Of a stretch of DNA of 64,000 nt, positions 36,214 to 48,591 are shown piece after piece. Position 1 is the first letter of the stretch. Each line of letters opens with the position of its first letter. A model generated the notes under the pieces. That model had not been told where the DNA came from, searched no databases, and saw nothing but the letters and a program-made list of their open reading frames with translations. The translations under genes and the position numbers were made by a program. The DNA is from Ralstonia pickettii (GTDB lineage: Bacteria > Pseudomonadota > Gammaproteobacteria > Burkholderiales > Burkholderiaceae). Location: NCBI RefSeq assembly GCF_000607165.1, contig NZ_JFZG01000024.1:1-64000 (forward strand). The letters are read 5' to 3'.

Positions 36214-37281
36214 TCAGTGTCCCTGGGCCACCGCGTGGTCCATGGCAGCGCAAAGGCCGATCAGCCCCGGGTACGGAGAATGAATCACATACACCGGCAT
36301 CGACGCCACATAGGTCGAGAAGCGGCCCTTGTCTTCAAAGCGGCGCCGGAACGGTGAGTTGGCAAACGCCGGCCCCAGACGCGGGACGATGCCCCCGCCG
36401 ATGTACACGCCGCCGCGCGCACCCAGCGTGACCGCCAGGTTGGCCGCGATGGTGCCGAGAAACGCGCAGAACGTATCGACGGCATAGCGGCAGCGCGCAT
36501 GGTCGCCGGCGGCGTCTTCCATCTCGCCAAGTGCGATGGCGGTGATGTCGGCCGCGCGGCGCAGGGTGGGGCCTTGCTGCCAGAGGTCGAAGCACGCACC
36601 CAGCGCCTCGTAGATCAGCTCCAGGCCCATGCCGGAGATCAGCCGCTCGGCCGACACATGGCCGAAGCGCTCGCGCGCGAAGCGCCAGATGACGGCTTCC
36701 TCGTCGTTCATCGGCGGGAAGGCGACATGGCCGCCCTCGCCGGCCACGGCGATGTAGCGGCCCTCCTGCGTCGGCAGCAGCGATGCAACGCCCAGGCCCG
36801 TGCCGGCACCGAGCAGCGCCCGCGGTGCATCGGCCAGGCTGGCACCGCCGCCCACCTGTTCCAGCTCATCTGCGGGCAGATAGGGCAATGCGTGCGCCAG
36901 CGCGGCAAAGTCATTGAGCACGACAAAGGTGTCGAAGCCCAGCGACTGGCGCATTGCCTCGATCGAGAACGCCCAATCGCGGTTGGTCATGCGAATCTGG
37001 TCGCCCAGCACCGGATTGGCGATGCCGATGGCCGCATGGCGCACGCCAGCGGTTGCGATTTCCGGCGGCAACGATGCCAGGTACGCGCGCATGGCCGCTT
37101 CGAGCGAAGGGTAGTCATCGCCGGCCAGCACACCGATGTGGGCCAGGCGCATCGGCGCCATCTCCAGCGCAAAGCGCACGTTGGTGCCGCCAACGTCGGC
37201 CACCAGCCGCGGGTAGGCCAGCATATCGGCCAATTGGTCGGCCCCAGTGCCCGCGTTCACCTCATGTAGTCCAATAGACAT
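36214..37281 (-). CDS. glk: Glucokinase
   Basis: A 355-residue ROK-independent, E. coli Glk-type glucokinase, somewhat longer than the 321-residue E. coli enzyme. The phosphate-binding loop LVADVGGTNVRFAL is near residue 27, the catalytic region VLNDFAALAHALPYL near 125, LLGAGTGLGVA near 160 and AGEGGHVAFPP near 185. It phosphorylates glucose to glucose 6-phosphate. Its start overlaps the end of pgl by 20 bases, so zwf, pgl and glk form one tightly coupled operon read leftward. Confidence 0.95.
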   Translation of the reverse strand: MSIGLHEVNAGTGADQLADMLAYPRLVADVGGTNVRFALEMAPMRLAHIGVLAGDDYPSLEAAMRAYLASLPPEIATAGVRHAAIGIANPVLGDQIRMTNRDWAFSIEAMRQSLGFDTFVVLNDFAALAHALPYLPADELEQVGGGASLADAPRALLGAGTGLGVASLLPTQEGRYIAVAGEGGHVAFPPMNDEEAVIWRFARERFGHVSAERLISGMGLELIYEALGACFDLWQQGPTLRRAADITAIALGEMEDAAGDHARCRYAVDTFCAFLGTIAANLAVTLGARGGVYIGGGIVPRLGPAFANSPFRRRFEDKGRFSTYVASMPVYVIHSPYPGLIGLCAAMDHAVAQGH

Positions 37282-37965
37282 CGAGCGGTACCTCCCGCTG
37301 ATGAATGACGTAGCTCACCGGCAGCGCACGCTGTGCCGCGCCTCGCGCGGCATCGTCGAACACACCGCGCTTGACCGGCCCGGAGATCGAAAGGAACAAC
37401 CGCCGCGCCGCACACAGCGCAGACAGATTCAGGCTGATACGCCGATGCGGCGCTGTGCCCGGACGCACCGGCAGATAGGCCGGCGCCTGCGTGCGATCGA
37501 GGCCCTCGTTCAATTCGGGCGCGTCGGGAAACAACGATGCGGTATGCCCGTCGTCGCCCATGCCGAGAATCACTACGTCGGGTTGCTGAAACGGATCATT
37601 GGCAGTCGCCACGCATGCATCCACGTCAACCGATTCACCATGCACGTGCGGTGGCAACACCAGCGGAAAAAAGCGCGCCGCAGCCGCGGCATCCTGCAAC
37701 AGGTGCTCGCGGACGAGGCGCGCGTTGCTGTCGGCGTGCTCGGGCGGCACGGCACGCTCGTCGACCAGCGTGATCGACACATCAGCCCAGCGCAGCGGCA
37801 ACACGCGCAGCGCGGAAAACAGCGCGATGGGCGAACGCCCGCCCGACACGGCAAGGCACACGCTGCCCTGCTCGGCAATCACATGCGTGAGCGTGCTCGC
37901 AATGGACTGGGCCAACGCCTGGACCTGCGCGGTGGCGTCCGGAACTGCGTGCCAGCGCATCGCCA

Positions 37966-37966
<1 letters not shown>
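37262..37966 (-). CDS. pgl: 6-phosphogluconolactonase
   Basis: A 234-residue DevB/NagB-type lactonase: LAVSGGRSP near residue 40, ITLVDERAVPPEHADSN near 70 and VILGMGDDGHTASLFPD near 133. It hydrolyses 6-phosphogluconolactone to 6-phosphogluconate, the step between Zwf and Edd. Its ATG shares a base with the zwf stop codon (TAATG) and its end overlaps glk. Confidence 0.95.
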
Positions 37967-39435
<1,469 letters not shown>

Positions 39436-39512
39436 CGTCATCTCCTGTGTGTGAGCCATCGATTAGGCTAGCCTAGCTGACTAGCAAGACAACACGCGTT
39501 TTAAGCTCATTT

Positions 39513-39527
39513 TGTAGTATTACTACA
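39513..39527. promoter_or_regulatory. HexR operator of the zwf operon
   Basis: TGTAGTATTACTACA matches the published HexR consensus TGTARTWWWAYTACA at all positions and is a palindrome around a central base. It is 78 bases upstream of the zwf ATG. Confidence 0.85.
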
Positions 39528-39700
39528 TCACGAGCAAGACGTTCGTGAAACTGCCCGGGCAAGCGTTTCCGGCGAGACTTTTGCCACAGGGCACGGGCTC
39601 TGGCGCGTCTTCTGGCACGCAATTCGCGTGCTCGACCGTGTTATCGGCGCTGCGTCGGATGCGATACCTGTGGAAAACCCTGCACCACATCCGGCGCATT

Positions 39701-39715
39701 TGTAGGAAAATTACA
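39701..39715. promoter_or_regulatory. HexR operator of edd
   Basis: TGTAGGAAAATTACA matches the HexR consensus with one mismatch (G for T at position 6). It ends 41 bases before the edd ATG, a position from which a repressor could block the edd promoter. Confidence 0.75.
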
Positions 39716-39756
39716 GCATTCCGTCCTGCCCGGACCTACCCCCCAGGAGAACCCGC

Positions 39757-41586
<1,830 letters not shown>

Positions 41587-41601
41587 GCTGAAGGCAAACT
41601 G

Positions 41602-41631
41602 ACCGGCCCAGAGGTCGATACCGGGGCCGGT
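41602..41631 (+). terminator. Hairpin between edd and yceH
   Basis: Stem ACCGGCCC/GGGCCGGT with a 14-nt loop, 16 bases after the edd stop, followed by TGCTTCT. It lies between convergent genes and may serve both. No long U-tract. Confidence 0.5.
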
Positions 41632-41636
41632 TGCTT

Positions 41637-42335
41637 CTACAGCATCGACTTGTCGATCGAGATACCCAGCTCACCCGCCATCTGTTCGACGAGCGCCTGA
41701 AGCCTGGCCACCTTGTCGGCCAACTGCTTCTGCTCCGCCTTCAGCGCTTCAAACTCAGACGGTGCGATGGACTCGTCAACGCCGTCGCCCTGACGGATGT
41801 CGGCTTGCGCAACTTCACCGCAGAGCAGGTGCATCCAACGGCTTTCACGCTCCCCCGGCATACGTTGCAGTTTGACGACATAGGGTGGATCGTTCTCGGC
41901 CAGTTCATCCAGAAACGCTTCAACGGATGAAATATCGGCAAAGGCGTGGAACCGCGCGGCGTTCAGTCGCAGCTCGGCTGCGGTCTGCGGACCGCGCAGC
42001 AGCAGCACGGTAAGCAACGCGATGGATTGGCTCGGCACACCGAGCACGCGGTTCATGTTGTGCTCGAACCGCGGCACGCGGCTGCTGCTGCCCTCCATGA
42101 TCAGGCTCATCGATTTCAGCCCGTCGATGGCCGTGAGGATCTCGGCTTCGGTGACGGACATGACCGGCGCACGCGCGGTTTTCTGATTGCAGCCGGCCGC
42201 CAGCGCATTGAGCGTCAGCGGATAAGTGTCGGGTACCGTGTGCTGCTTTTCGACCAGAACGCCGAGCACGCGTCCTTCAAGTGCGGTGAGGGTACGGATG
42301 GCACGACGCTGCACAGCGTCGGGATTGATATTCAT
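41637..42335 (-). CDS. yceH: YceH family (DUF480) protein
   Basis: A 232-residue protein of the DUF480/YceH family, two tandem winged-helix domains. Characteristic segments are LTALEGRVLGVLVEKQHTVPD near residue 15, YPLTLNALAAGCNQKTAR near 38, and LLTVLLLRGPQTAAELR near 105, with ESRWMHLLCG near 165. A C-terminal extension (about 185-232) is predicted coiled coil (ALKAEQKQLADKVARLQALVEQ). The molecular role is not established. Confidence 0.92.
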   Translation of the reverse strand: MNINPDAVQRRAIRTLTALEGRVLGVLVEKQHTVPDTYPLTLNALAAGCNQKTARAPVMSVTEAEILTAIDGLKSMSLIMEGSSSRVPRFEHNMNRVLGVPSQSIALLTVLLLRGPQTAAELRLNAARFHAFADISSVEAFLDELAENDPPYVVKLQRMPGERESRWMHLLCGEVAQADIRQGDGVDESIAPSEFEALKAEQKQLADKVARLQALVEQMAGELGISIDKSML

Positions 42336-42436
42336 GATGGGGCGGCGACGGATACGCTGGTTGGGGCAAATCGAATCCCAACATCATATCCGGCACCCGC
42401 AGGCAGGAGGCCCTGCCTGCGCAACGACAGCGAAAC

Positions 42437-42892
42437 TCAGCCCTTGGCCGGGCCGCGCACCAGCAACACAGGCGTGGTCGCCTGGCGGATGAACTTCTCG
42501 GCCACGCTGCCCAGCATCGCATGCGCCAGCCCACGGCGGCCGTGCGTGCCGATCACGACCACATCGGCGCCACTGCGCACCGCTTCGCCCTGCAGAGCGG
42601 CGGCCACATCCTCACCCACGTTCTGCGTTTCCACCAGCACCGTTTCCTGCTGCAAACCGGCAGAGGTGAGCGTTGCGGCGGTGTCGGCCAGCAGCGCGGT
42701 GCCGGCCTGGATGAACGACTTGCGCAGCTCGGTCGGGTCGTAATAGCCAACGTCGAACAACATGGCGGGGCTGTCGACGATATAGACGGCACGGACGGTG
42801 CTTTGGAATGCCTTGGCCAGGCGCACGGCCTCGGCCAGGGCCAGCTTGCTGGTTTCGCTGCCATCAATGGCGACCAGGATCTTCTTGTACAT
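42437..42892 (-). CDS. Universal stress protein, UspA family
   Basis: A 151-residue single Usp domain with KKILVAIDGSE at the N-terminus and the ATP-binding motif GTHGRRGLAHAMLGSVAEKFI near residues 115-135, the G-2x-G-9x-G-S form of nucleotide-binding members. It is expected to bind ATP and act in stress survival; the partner is unknown. It is read alone, leftward. Confidence 0.93.
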   Translation of the reverse strand: MYKKILVAIDGSETSKLALAEAVRLAKAFQSTVRAVYIVDSPAMLFDVGYYDPTELRKSFIQAGTALLADTAATLTSAGLQQETVLVETQNVGEDVAAALQGEAVRSGADVVVIGTHGRRGLAHAMLGSVAEKFIRQATTPVLLVRGPAKG

Positions 42893-43038
42893 GGTTCAAG
42901 CCTCGCAGGGGAGTGGTTGTCGGAATACTGTGCTGACTGTGCTGGGGCAGCGTTTTGGCCACCCACACGCTATTCTGTGACATCGAACGCCCTTTTGCGT
43001 TGCGCCAAATCAGATGGCCGCGACCATGCGACGCAACA

Positions 43039-43497
43039 ATGCACCGTCATCCGCCCGCTCCTACGCCCGAGTTGATTGCTGCTTACCGCAGCGCGCGGTA
43101 TCGCGTCAGCGCACCGCAAGGCGACGTGCTGCTGCGCGTCGATGCCATCAACCCATGTGTGGCGGCATTGCTCGCGCAAGCCGATTCACCGTGGGCCGTC
43201 TTCGTGACGGCGCATCAGCCTTTCTCCCGCGCGGTGTCTGCCGATGAAAACGCTGCGCGGCAGGCCGAGCTGCTGGCCTGGGCCATCGCGCGCGGCATGC
43301 CCTGGCTCTCTGGCGAAGGCGGCCCGCCGGAAGATGCCCCGGCGAACACGTGGTCGCCCGAGCCGAGCCTGCTCCTGTTCATCGAAGACCCGGCCATCGC
43401 CGACACCCTGATGCTCACGTTCGAGCAGAACGCCGTAGTGCTGTGCGATGCGCACGGATTTTGTACCTTGCGTTGGCACCCGTATCTGCCAGACTGA
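43039..43497 (+). CDS. DUF3293 family protein
   Basis: A 152-residue soluble protein. The pattern TPELIAAYRSARYRV, WAVFVTAHQPFSR, NAARQAELLAWA, EPSLLLFIED and the C-terminal AVVLCDAHGFCTLRW fits DUF3293. Function unknown. The start at 43039 (MHRHPPAPTPEL) is the ATG nearest the conserved part; the frame is open upstream. Confidence 0.75.
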   Translation: MHRHPPAPTPELIAAYRSARYRVSAPQGDVLLRVDAINPCVAALLAQADSPWAVFVTAHQPFSRAVSADENAARQAELLAWAIARGMPWLSGEGGPPEDAPANTWSPEPSLLLFIEDPAIADTLMLTFEQNAVVLCDAHGFCTLRWHPYLPD

Positions 43498-43594
43498 TTT
43501 TGCACAAGGCACTTGGCGCACAGCGCTTTGCAGCACCGTAAGTGGCGCTTCCGATTCCTAAGTGCTTGCGTAGATACATCAGCAGGAGGTTCGT

Positions 43595-44107
43595 ATGGAA
43601 CTGCACATGCAATCGCATCATTGGGAGCGCCGCATGCCCGACTGGCTCGCCGCCAGCGTGGCCGGCCTCGTGGGCGGCGCACTGGTCATCGTGCTCGAAT
43701 TCTTCTGGTCGACCATGGTGCTCAATGAAAGCCCATGGCGCCCGACCCACAAGATCGCCGCTATGGTCATGGGCCGGGGCGCACTGGAAGAGATGTCGTT
43801 GTTCAGCTACAGCATCGTGGCGACGGCTCTCGTGCTGCACTTCGTGCTGGGCGCCAGCATGGGGATGATCCTTGGCGCCATCATCGCGCCGTTCCACTTC
43901 GATTCGAGTCCGGGCATGCTCGCGGCCGTCGGCGTGGCCTTCGGGATCGTGGCGTACGTGGTGAACTTCTACGGCATGACGGCCGTGTTTCCGTGGTTTG
44001 TGTCGGAGCGCGGCTCGGGGCCGCTACTGGCGAACCTGCTGTTTGGGGTGGCGGCGGCCATCACCTACGGCATGCTGGAACGGCGCGTGCGGGAACCAAT
44101 GCACTGA
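43595..44107 (+). CDS. Four-helix inner-membrane protein, hypothetical
   Basis: A 170-residue protein with four hydrophobic segments (about 17-40, 70-96, 106-126 and 138-160), short polar ends and no recognised catalytic motif. An excellent ribosome binding site (AGGAGG) lies just before the ATG. It stands between the DUF3293 gene and the oxidase operon and ends in a strong terminator, so it forms its own transcript or ends one. Function not recognised. Confidence 0.75.
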   Translation: MELHMQSHHWERRMPDWLAASVAGLVGGALVIVLEFFWSTMVLNESPWRPTHKIAAMVMGRGALEEMSLFSYSIVATALVLHFVLGASMGMILGAIIAPFHFDSSPGMLAAVGVAFGIVAYVVNFYGMTAVFPWFVSERGSGPLLANLLFGVAAAITYGMLERRVREPMH

Positions 44108-44157
44108 CACGACCCTTTTTCCTGCGGCGCCGCAAGCTGAGCGGCGCTATCAGGAGG

Positions 44158-44196
44158 CGGCCGCCTCTGGCAACACATGCCGGAGGCGGCCGTTTT
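44158..44196 (+). terminator. Rho-independent terminator
   Basis: A perfect 10-bp stem (CGGCCGCCTC/GAGGCGGCCG) with a 15-nt loop followed by TTTT, 50 bases after the four-helix membrane protein gene and well before coxB. Confidence 0.85.
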
Positions 44197-44338
44197 GCAT
44201 TGCGGCGCAGCACGCAGATGCCGCATTGGCGCGATCCGTACGCGGGGTGCGCCTCGTCCTTACGTTGCCTTGCACGATCCGAGTGCGCGACCTAGCCTGT
44301 CTTTAGCGTGTTGAGGAAGTCCCTCGCCGGAGGTGCCC

Positions 44339-45496
44339 ATGGCCCTTGCGATTGCGCTCGTGCTGATCGTCGTGCTGGCGGTGGGGTTTCACTTTGCCAG
44401 CCCGTGGTGGATCACCCCGATCGCCTCCAACTGGGTGCGCATGGACGACACGCTGACGATCACCATCGTCATCACCGGCGTGCTGTTTGTCGCCATCAAC
44501 CTCTTCGTCGTCGCGGCGCTCCTGCGCTATCGCCATCGCGATGGCCAACCCAACCAACGCGCCGCCTACGAGCCGCACAACACACGACTGGAATGGTGGC
44601 TGATCGGCGTCACCAGCGTGGGTGTGGCCGCGCTGCTCGCGCCCGGCCTGTTCGTCTATGCCGATTACGTACGCCCACCAGCGAACGCCCTGCAGATGGA
44701 AGTGCTCGGCCAGCAGTGGCAATGGCGCTTCCGCTTTGCCGGCCCCGGCGGCAAGCTCGGCACGACCGACGTGCGCTACATCAGCAACAACAACCCGTTC
44801 GGCATGAACCCGGCTGACCCGAACGGACGCGACAACTACCTGATCGAAACGCCCGAGCTGCACCTGCCGATCAACCGCCCGATCCAGGTGCTGGCGCGCT
44901 CGCGCGATGTGCTGCACGACTTTTATGTGCCGCCGTTCCGCGCACGCATGAACATGGTGCCGGGCATGGTCACCACGTTCTGGTTCACGCCCACCAAGGC
45001 CGGCCGCTACGACATCCTGTGCGCGCAGCTCTGCGGTATCGGGCACTCCAACATGCGCGGTGTGGTGGTCGTGGAAGACGAGGCATCGTTTGCACGCTGG
45101 CTCGCACAGCAGACCACCTTTGAGCAGAGCCAGAAGGCGAAGGTGCAGGCCGCGTCCGGCGCTGCGGGCGGCGGTGCACAGGCATTGGCCGAGCAAGGCC
45201 ACACGCTCGCCCAGGCCAAGGGCTGCGTCGCCTGCCACTCGGTGAATGGCAGCCCCGGCGTCGGCCCGACATGGAAGGGCTTGTACGGCTCCACACAGAC
45301 CATGGCCGACGGCTCGACCGCAGTGGCCGATGAAGCCTATCTGCGCGCCTTCATCCGCGATCCGAAAGCGCGTGTGGTCAAAGGCTTCGCGCCCATCATG
45401 CCGAACTTCGACCTGAGCGAGCAGGAACTCGCAGCGCTGGTGGCGTACATCAAGGCGCAAGGTGGCGACGCAGCGGCGACCGCTGCAAAACCGTAG
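44339..45496 (+). CDS. coxB: Cytochrome c oxidase subunit II fused to a cytochrome c domain
   Basis: A 385-residue subunit II. Two N-terminal transmembrane helices (about 3-22 and 40-65, with a third hydrophobic stretch near 88-108) are followed by a periplasmic CuA domain with HDFYVPPF and CAQLCGIGHSNM providing His, two Cys, His and Met. A C-terminal class I cytochrome c domain (about 285-375) has the haem site CVACH and axial Met in APIMPNF. The fusion is typical of caa3-type oxidases that take electrons from soluble cytochrome c. GGAGG precedes the ATG. First gene of a five-gene operon. Confidence 0.95.
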   Translation: MALAIALVLIVVLAVGFHFASPWWITPIASNWVRMDDTLTITIVITGVLFVAINLFVVAALLRYRHRDGQPNQRAAYEPHNTRLEWWLIGVTSVGVAALLAPGLFVYADYVRPPANALQMEVLGQQWQWRFRFAGPGGKLGTTDVRYISNNNPFGMNPADPNGRDNYLIETPELHLPINRPIQVLARSRDVLHDFYVPPFRARMNMVPGMVTTFWFTPTKAGRYDILCAQLCGIGHSNMRGVVVVEDEASFARWLAQQTTFEQSQKAKVQAASGAAGGGAQALAEQGHTLAQAKGCVACHSVNGSPGVGPTWKGLYGSTQTMADGSTAVADEAYLRAFIRDPKARVVKGFAPIMPNFDLSEQELAALVAYIKAQGGDAAATAAKP

Positions 45497-45508
45497 CGAG
45501 GAGAAACC

Positions 45509-47290
45509 ATGTCCTACGCACAGACCGACCCCCACGGCCAGGGCCACGCACCGCAAAGCTTCTGGACACGCTACGTCTGGAGCCAGGACCACAAGGTCAT
45601 CGCGGTGCAGTATTCGCTCACGGCCATCGCCATCGGGCTGGTGGGGCTCGTGCTGTCGAACCTGATGCGGCTGCAGCTGGGCTTTCCGGGCAAGTTCGCC
45701 TTTATCGACGCCAACCACTACTACCAGTTCGTCACCATGCACGGAATGATCATGGTGATCTACCTGCTCACGGCGCTGTTCCTCGGTGGCTTCGGCAACT
45801 ACCTGATCCCGCTGATGCTGGGCGCGCGCGACATGGTGTTTCCGTTTCTGAACATGCTCAGCTACTGGGTGTATCTGCTGGCCGTGCTGGTGCTGGTGGC
45901 GAGCTTTTTCGTACCGGGCGGGCCCACCGGTGCGGGCTGGACCCTGTATCCGCCGCAGGCGATCCTGCCCGGCACGCCGGGCACCGAATGGGGCATCGTG
46001 CTGATGCTGGTGTCGCTTGGGATCTTTATCGTGGCGGCAACGATGGGCGGCCTGAACTACGTGACCACCACGCTGCAGGCGCGCACGCGCGGTATGACGC
46101 TCATGCGCATGCCGCTCACGGTGTGGGGCATCTTCATCGCGACCATCCTGGCGTTGCTGGCGTTTCCGGCGCTGTTCGTGTCGGCCATCATGATGTTGCT
46201 CGACAAGACGCTGGGCACCAGCTTCTTCGTGCCGGCGGTGGTATCGATGGGGCAGCAGCTCAAGCACAGCGGCGGCAGCCCGCTGCTGTTCCAGCACCTG
46301 TTCTGGTTCTTCGGGCACCCCGAGGTGTACATCGTGGCGCTGCCCGCCTTCGGCATCGTGTCGGACCTCATCAGCACGCACGCGCGCAAGAACATCTTCG
46401 GCTACAAGATGATGGTATGGGCCATCGTCATCATCGGAGCCTTGAGCTTCGTCGTCTGGGCGCATCACATGTTCGTGTCAGGCATGAACCCGTACTTCGG
46501 GTTCTTCTTTGCCACCACCACGCTCATCATCGCCATCCCGACCGCGCTCAAGGTCTACAACTGGGTGCTCACGCTGTGGCGTGGCGACATCCACCTGACC
46601 GTGCCCATGCTGTTTGCCATCGGCTTCATCAGCACGTTCCTGATTGGCGGGTTGACGGGGCTGTTCCTGGGCAACGTGAGCGTGGACATTCCGCTGTCCA
46701 ACACGTACTTCGTGGTGGCGCACTTCCACATGGTGATGGGCGTGTCGCCGATCCTGGTCGTGTTCGGCGGGCTCTACCACTGGTATCCCAAGGTAACGGG
46801 CCGCATGCTGAACGACACGCTGGGCCGCGCGCATTTCTGGATCACCTTCATCGGCACGTACCTGATCTACTTCCCGATGCACTACCTGGGTGTGCTGGGC
46901 ATGCCACGGCGGTACTACGCGTATGAGGGCTACAGCTTCATCCCGCCCTCGGCGCAGACGCTGAATACGTTCATCACCGTCATCGCCATCATCGTGGGCG
47001 TGGCGCAGTTGCTGTTCCTCTTCAACCTGGCATGGAGCCTCGTGCGCGGCAGGAAGGCCGAGGCCAACCCGTGGCGGGCAACGACGCTCGAATGGCAGAC
47101 GCCGCAGACTCCGCCCGTGCACGGCAATTGGGGGCCCGCGCTGCCGGTGGTCTACCGCTGGGCATACGAGTACAGCCCGCCCGACCGTGTGGATGACTTC
47201 GTGCCCCAGAACGAACCGCCCACCGGTGCACCCGACCTGGGAACGGAATCCGGAACCGACATCCTTCACGCCGGCGGGGTGCGCACATGA
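45509..47290 (+). CDS. coxA: Cytochrome c oxidase subunit I
   Basis: A 593-residue haem-copper oxidase core with 12 helices. Seen are the haem a ligand in TMHGMIMV, the proton D-channel segment NYLIPLMLGARDMVFPFLN, the HPEVY motif (CuB His, D-channel Glu and cross-linked Tyr), the CuB pair WAHHMF, the K-channel Lys in IPTALKVYNW and the haem ligands in VVAHFHMVMG. These mark it as an A1-type proton-pumping oxidase. It ends in a four-base overlap (ATGA) with the next gene. Confidence 0.97.
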   Translation: MSYAQTDPHGQGHAPQSFWTRYVWSQDHKVIAVQYSLTAIAIGLVGLVLSNLMRLQLGFPGKFAFIDANHYYQFVTMHGMIMVIYLLTALFLGGFGNYLIPLMLGARDMVFPFLNMLSYWVYLLAVLVLVASFFVPGGPTGAGWTLYPPQAILPGTPGTEWGIVLMLVSLGIFIVAATMGGLNYVTTTLQARTRGMTLMRMPLTVWGIFIATILALLAFPALFVSAIMMLLDKTLGTSFFVPAVVSMGQQLKHSGGSPLLFQHLFWFFGHPEVYIVALPAFGIVSDLISTHARKNIFGYKMMVWAIVIIGALSFVVWAHHMFVSGMNPYFGFFFATTTLIIAIPTALKVYNWVLTLWRGDIHLTVPMLFAIGFISTFLIGGLTGLFLGNVSVDIPLSNTYFVVAHFHMVMGVSPILVVFGGLYHWYPKVTGRMLNDTLGRAHFWITFIGTYLIYFPMHYLGVLGMPRRYYAYEGYSFIPPSAQTLNTFITVIAIIVGVAQLLFLFNLAWSLVRGRKAEANPWRATTLEWQTPQTPPVHGNWGPALPVVYRWAYEYSPPDRVDDFVPQNEPPTGAPDLGTESGTDILHAGGVRT

Positions 47291-47895
47291 CGACCCTGCC
47301 CCGCCACTTTGTTCCCGATGCTTCGCCTGTATTGCCACCCGCGGGGCGCATTGGCCTGCGCGTCTTCATGGCCGTGGTGACGGCGCTGTTCTCGCTGCTG
47401 ATCCTGGCCTATGCCATGCGCATGCGCGAGCCGGATTGGATGCCCGTTCCGCACCCCGTGCTGCTGTGGTGGAACACCGGCGTGCTGGCGCTGGCGAGCA
47501 TGGCCATGGAACTGGCACGGCGCGCGCAGGCACGCCGCACGATCTGGCTGCTGGCGGGTGGCGTGCTTGCCGCGCTGTTCGTCTTCGGCCAATGGGCAGC
47601 GTGGCAGCAACTGTCCGCCACCGGGCAAGGCGTGGCAGTCAACCCATCCAACAGTTTTCTGTATGTGTTCACCGGCCTGCATGCAGCGCATGTCATCGGT
47701 GGCCTTGTCGTCTGGGCGGTGACGGTCGCGCGGCTGCGCAAGAACGCTGATCGCACCCAACGTGCCGTTGCCCTCTGCGCGACGTACTGGCACTTCCTGC
47801 TGGCCGTGTGGCTCGTGCTGCTGGCCGCAATGTGGTGGATCACGCCCGCATTCGTCAGCGCCATCTGCGGGCCGTTGTACGGAGCCACGCCATGA
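47287..47895 (+). CDS. Cytochrome c oxidase subunit III-like protein (first of two)
   Basis: A 202-residue membrane protein with five hydrophobic helices. NPSNSFLYVFTGLHAAHVIGG and YWHFLLAVWLVLLAAMWW match the helices of the subunit III/CyoC family. It is shorter than the classical seven-helix subunit III and is followed immediately by a second family member. It overlaps coxA and the next gene by ATGA at each end, so all are translated together. Its role in the complex is not known; it may stabilise the core or support the proton-uptake side. Confidence 0.85.
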   Translation: MTTLPRHFVPDASPVLPPAGRIGLRVFMAVVTALFSLLILAYAMRMREPDWMPVPHPVLLWWNTGVLALASMAMELARRAQARRTIWLLAGGVLAALFVFGQWAAWQQLSATGQGVAVNPSNSFLYVFTGLHAAHVIGGLVVWAVTVARLRKNADRTQRAVALCATYWHFLLAVWLVLLAAMWWITPAFVSAICGPLYGATP

Positions 47896-48584
47896 GCAAC
47901 CCCACGCTTCCTACCGACTCGGCCAACGCCTTGCCCGAGGGCTGGCCCGGCATCGTCAACGACTGGTCGGGCGACCGCGAAACCTTCAAGGTGCCGTGGG
48001 GCAAGGCCATGATGTGGATCTTCCTGCTGTCGGACACCTTCGTCTTCAGCAGTTTCCTGATCGGCTACATGACGGTGCGCATGTCGACCACGGTGCCGTG
48101 GCCCGACACGGCCGAAGTGTTCGGCATGAAGATCGGCGGCGTGGAGGTGCCGTTGCTGCTGATCGCCATCATGACCTTCGTGCTCATCAGCAGTAGCGGC
48201 ACCATGGCCATGGCCGTCAACTTCGGTTATCGGCGCAATGCAAAGCGTGCCGCCGCACTCATGCTGGCCACGGCATTGCTGGGGGTCTGCTTCGTCAGTT
48301 TGCAGGCGTTCGAGTGGACCAAGCTGATCGTGCTCGAAGGCGTGCGCCCCTGGGGCAACCCCCTGGGTGCAGCGCAGTTTGGCGCGTGCTTCTTCATGAT
48401 CACCGGGTTCCACGGCTTTCACGTGACCTGCGGCGTGATCTACCTGCTGCTGGTCGCACGCAAGATCCGACAACCGGGCTTTGCCGAGCACGGCAACTTC
48501 CAGATCGTGGAGATCGCGGGCCTGTACTGGCACTTCGTCGATCTCGTCTGGGTGTTCATCTTCGCGTTGTTCTACCTGTGGTGA
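47892..48584 (+). CDS. coxC: Cytochrome c oxidase subunit III
   Basis: A 230-residue CyoC/CoxC-type subunit III with five helices. It has WGKAMMWIFLLSDTFVFSSFLIGY, FMITGFHGFHVTCGVIYL and the terminal YWHFVDLVWVFIFALFYLW with the conserved acidic residue in helix 3 region (SLQAFEW). It starts in a four-base overlap with the preceding gene, with GGAG 7 bases upstream. It is the second subunit III homologue of the operon and the closer match to canonical members. Confidence 0.9.
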   Translation: MSNPTLPTDSANALPEGWPGIVNDWSGDRETFKVPWGKAMMWIFLLSDTFVFSSFLIGYMTVRMSTTVPWPDTAEVFGMKIGGVEVPLLLIAIMTFVLISSSGTMAMAVNFGYRRNAKRAAALMLATALLGVCFVSLQAFEWTKLIVLEGVRPWGNPLGAAQFGACFFMITGFHGFHVTCGVIYLLLVARKIRQPGFAEHGNFQIVEIAGLYWHFVDLVWVFIFALFYLW

Positions 48585-48591
48585 GGCAGCC

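Larger units (their letters stand above)
39436..39756. promoter_or_regulatory. Divergent zwf/edd control region
   Basis: This 321-bp region separates the divergent zwf and edd starts and contains no gene. It holds two HexR boxes, listed separately, and a perfect 12-bp palindrome TAGGCTAGCCTA at 39464-39475 close to the zwf start. The palindrome could be a further operator or a leader hairpin on the zwf transcript. Confidence 0.7.

Noticed and set aside
39464-39475. TAGGCTAGCCTA as a third HexR box
   Set aside because: It is a perfect palindrome but does not match TGTARTWWWAYTACA; kept only as an unassigned palindrome.
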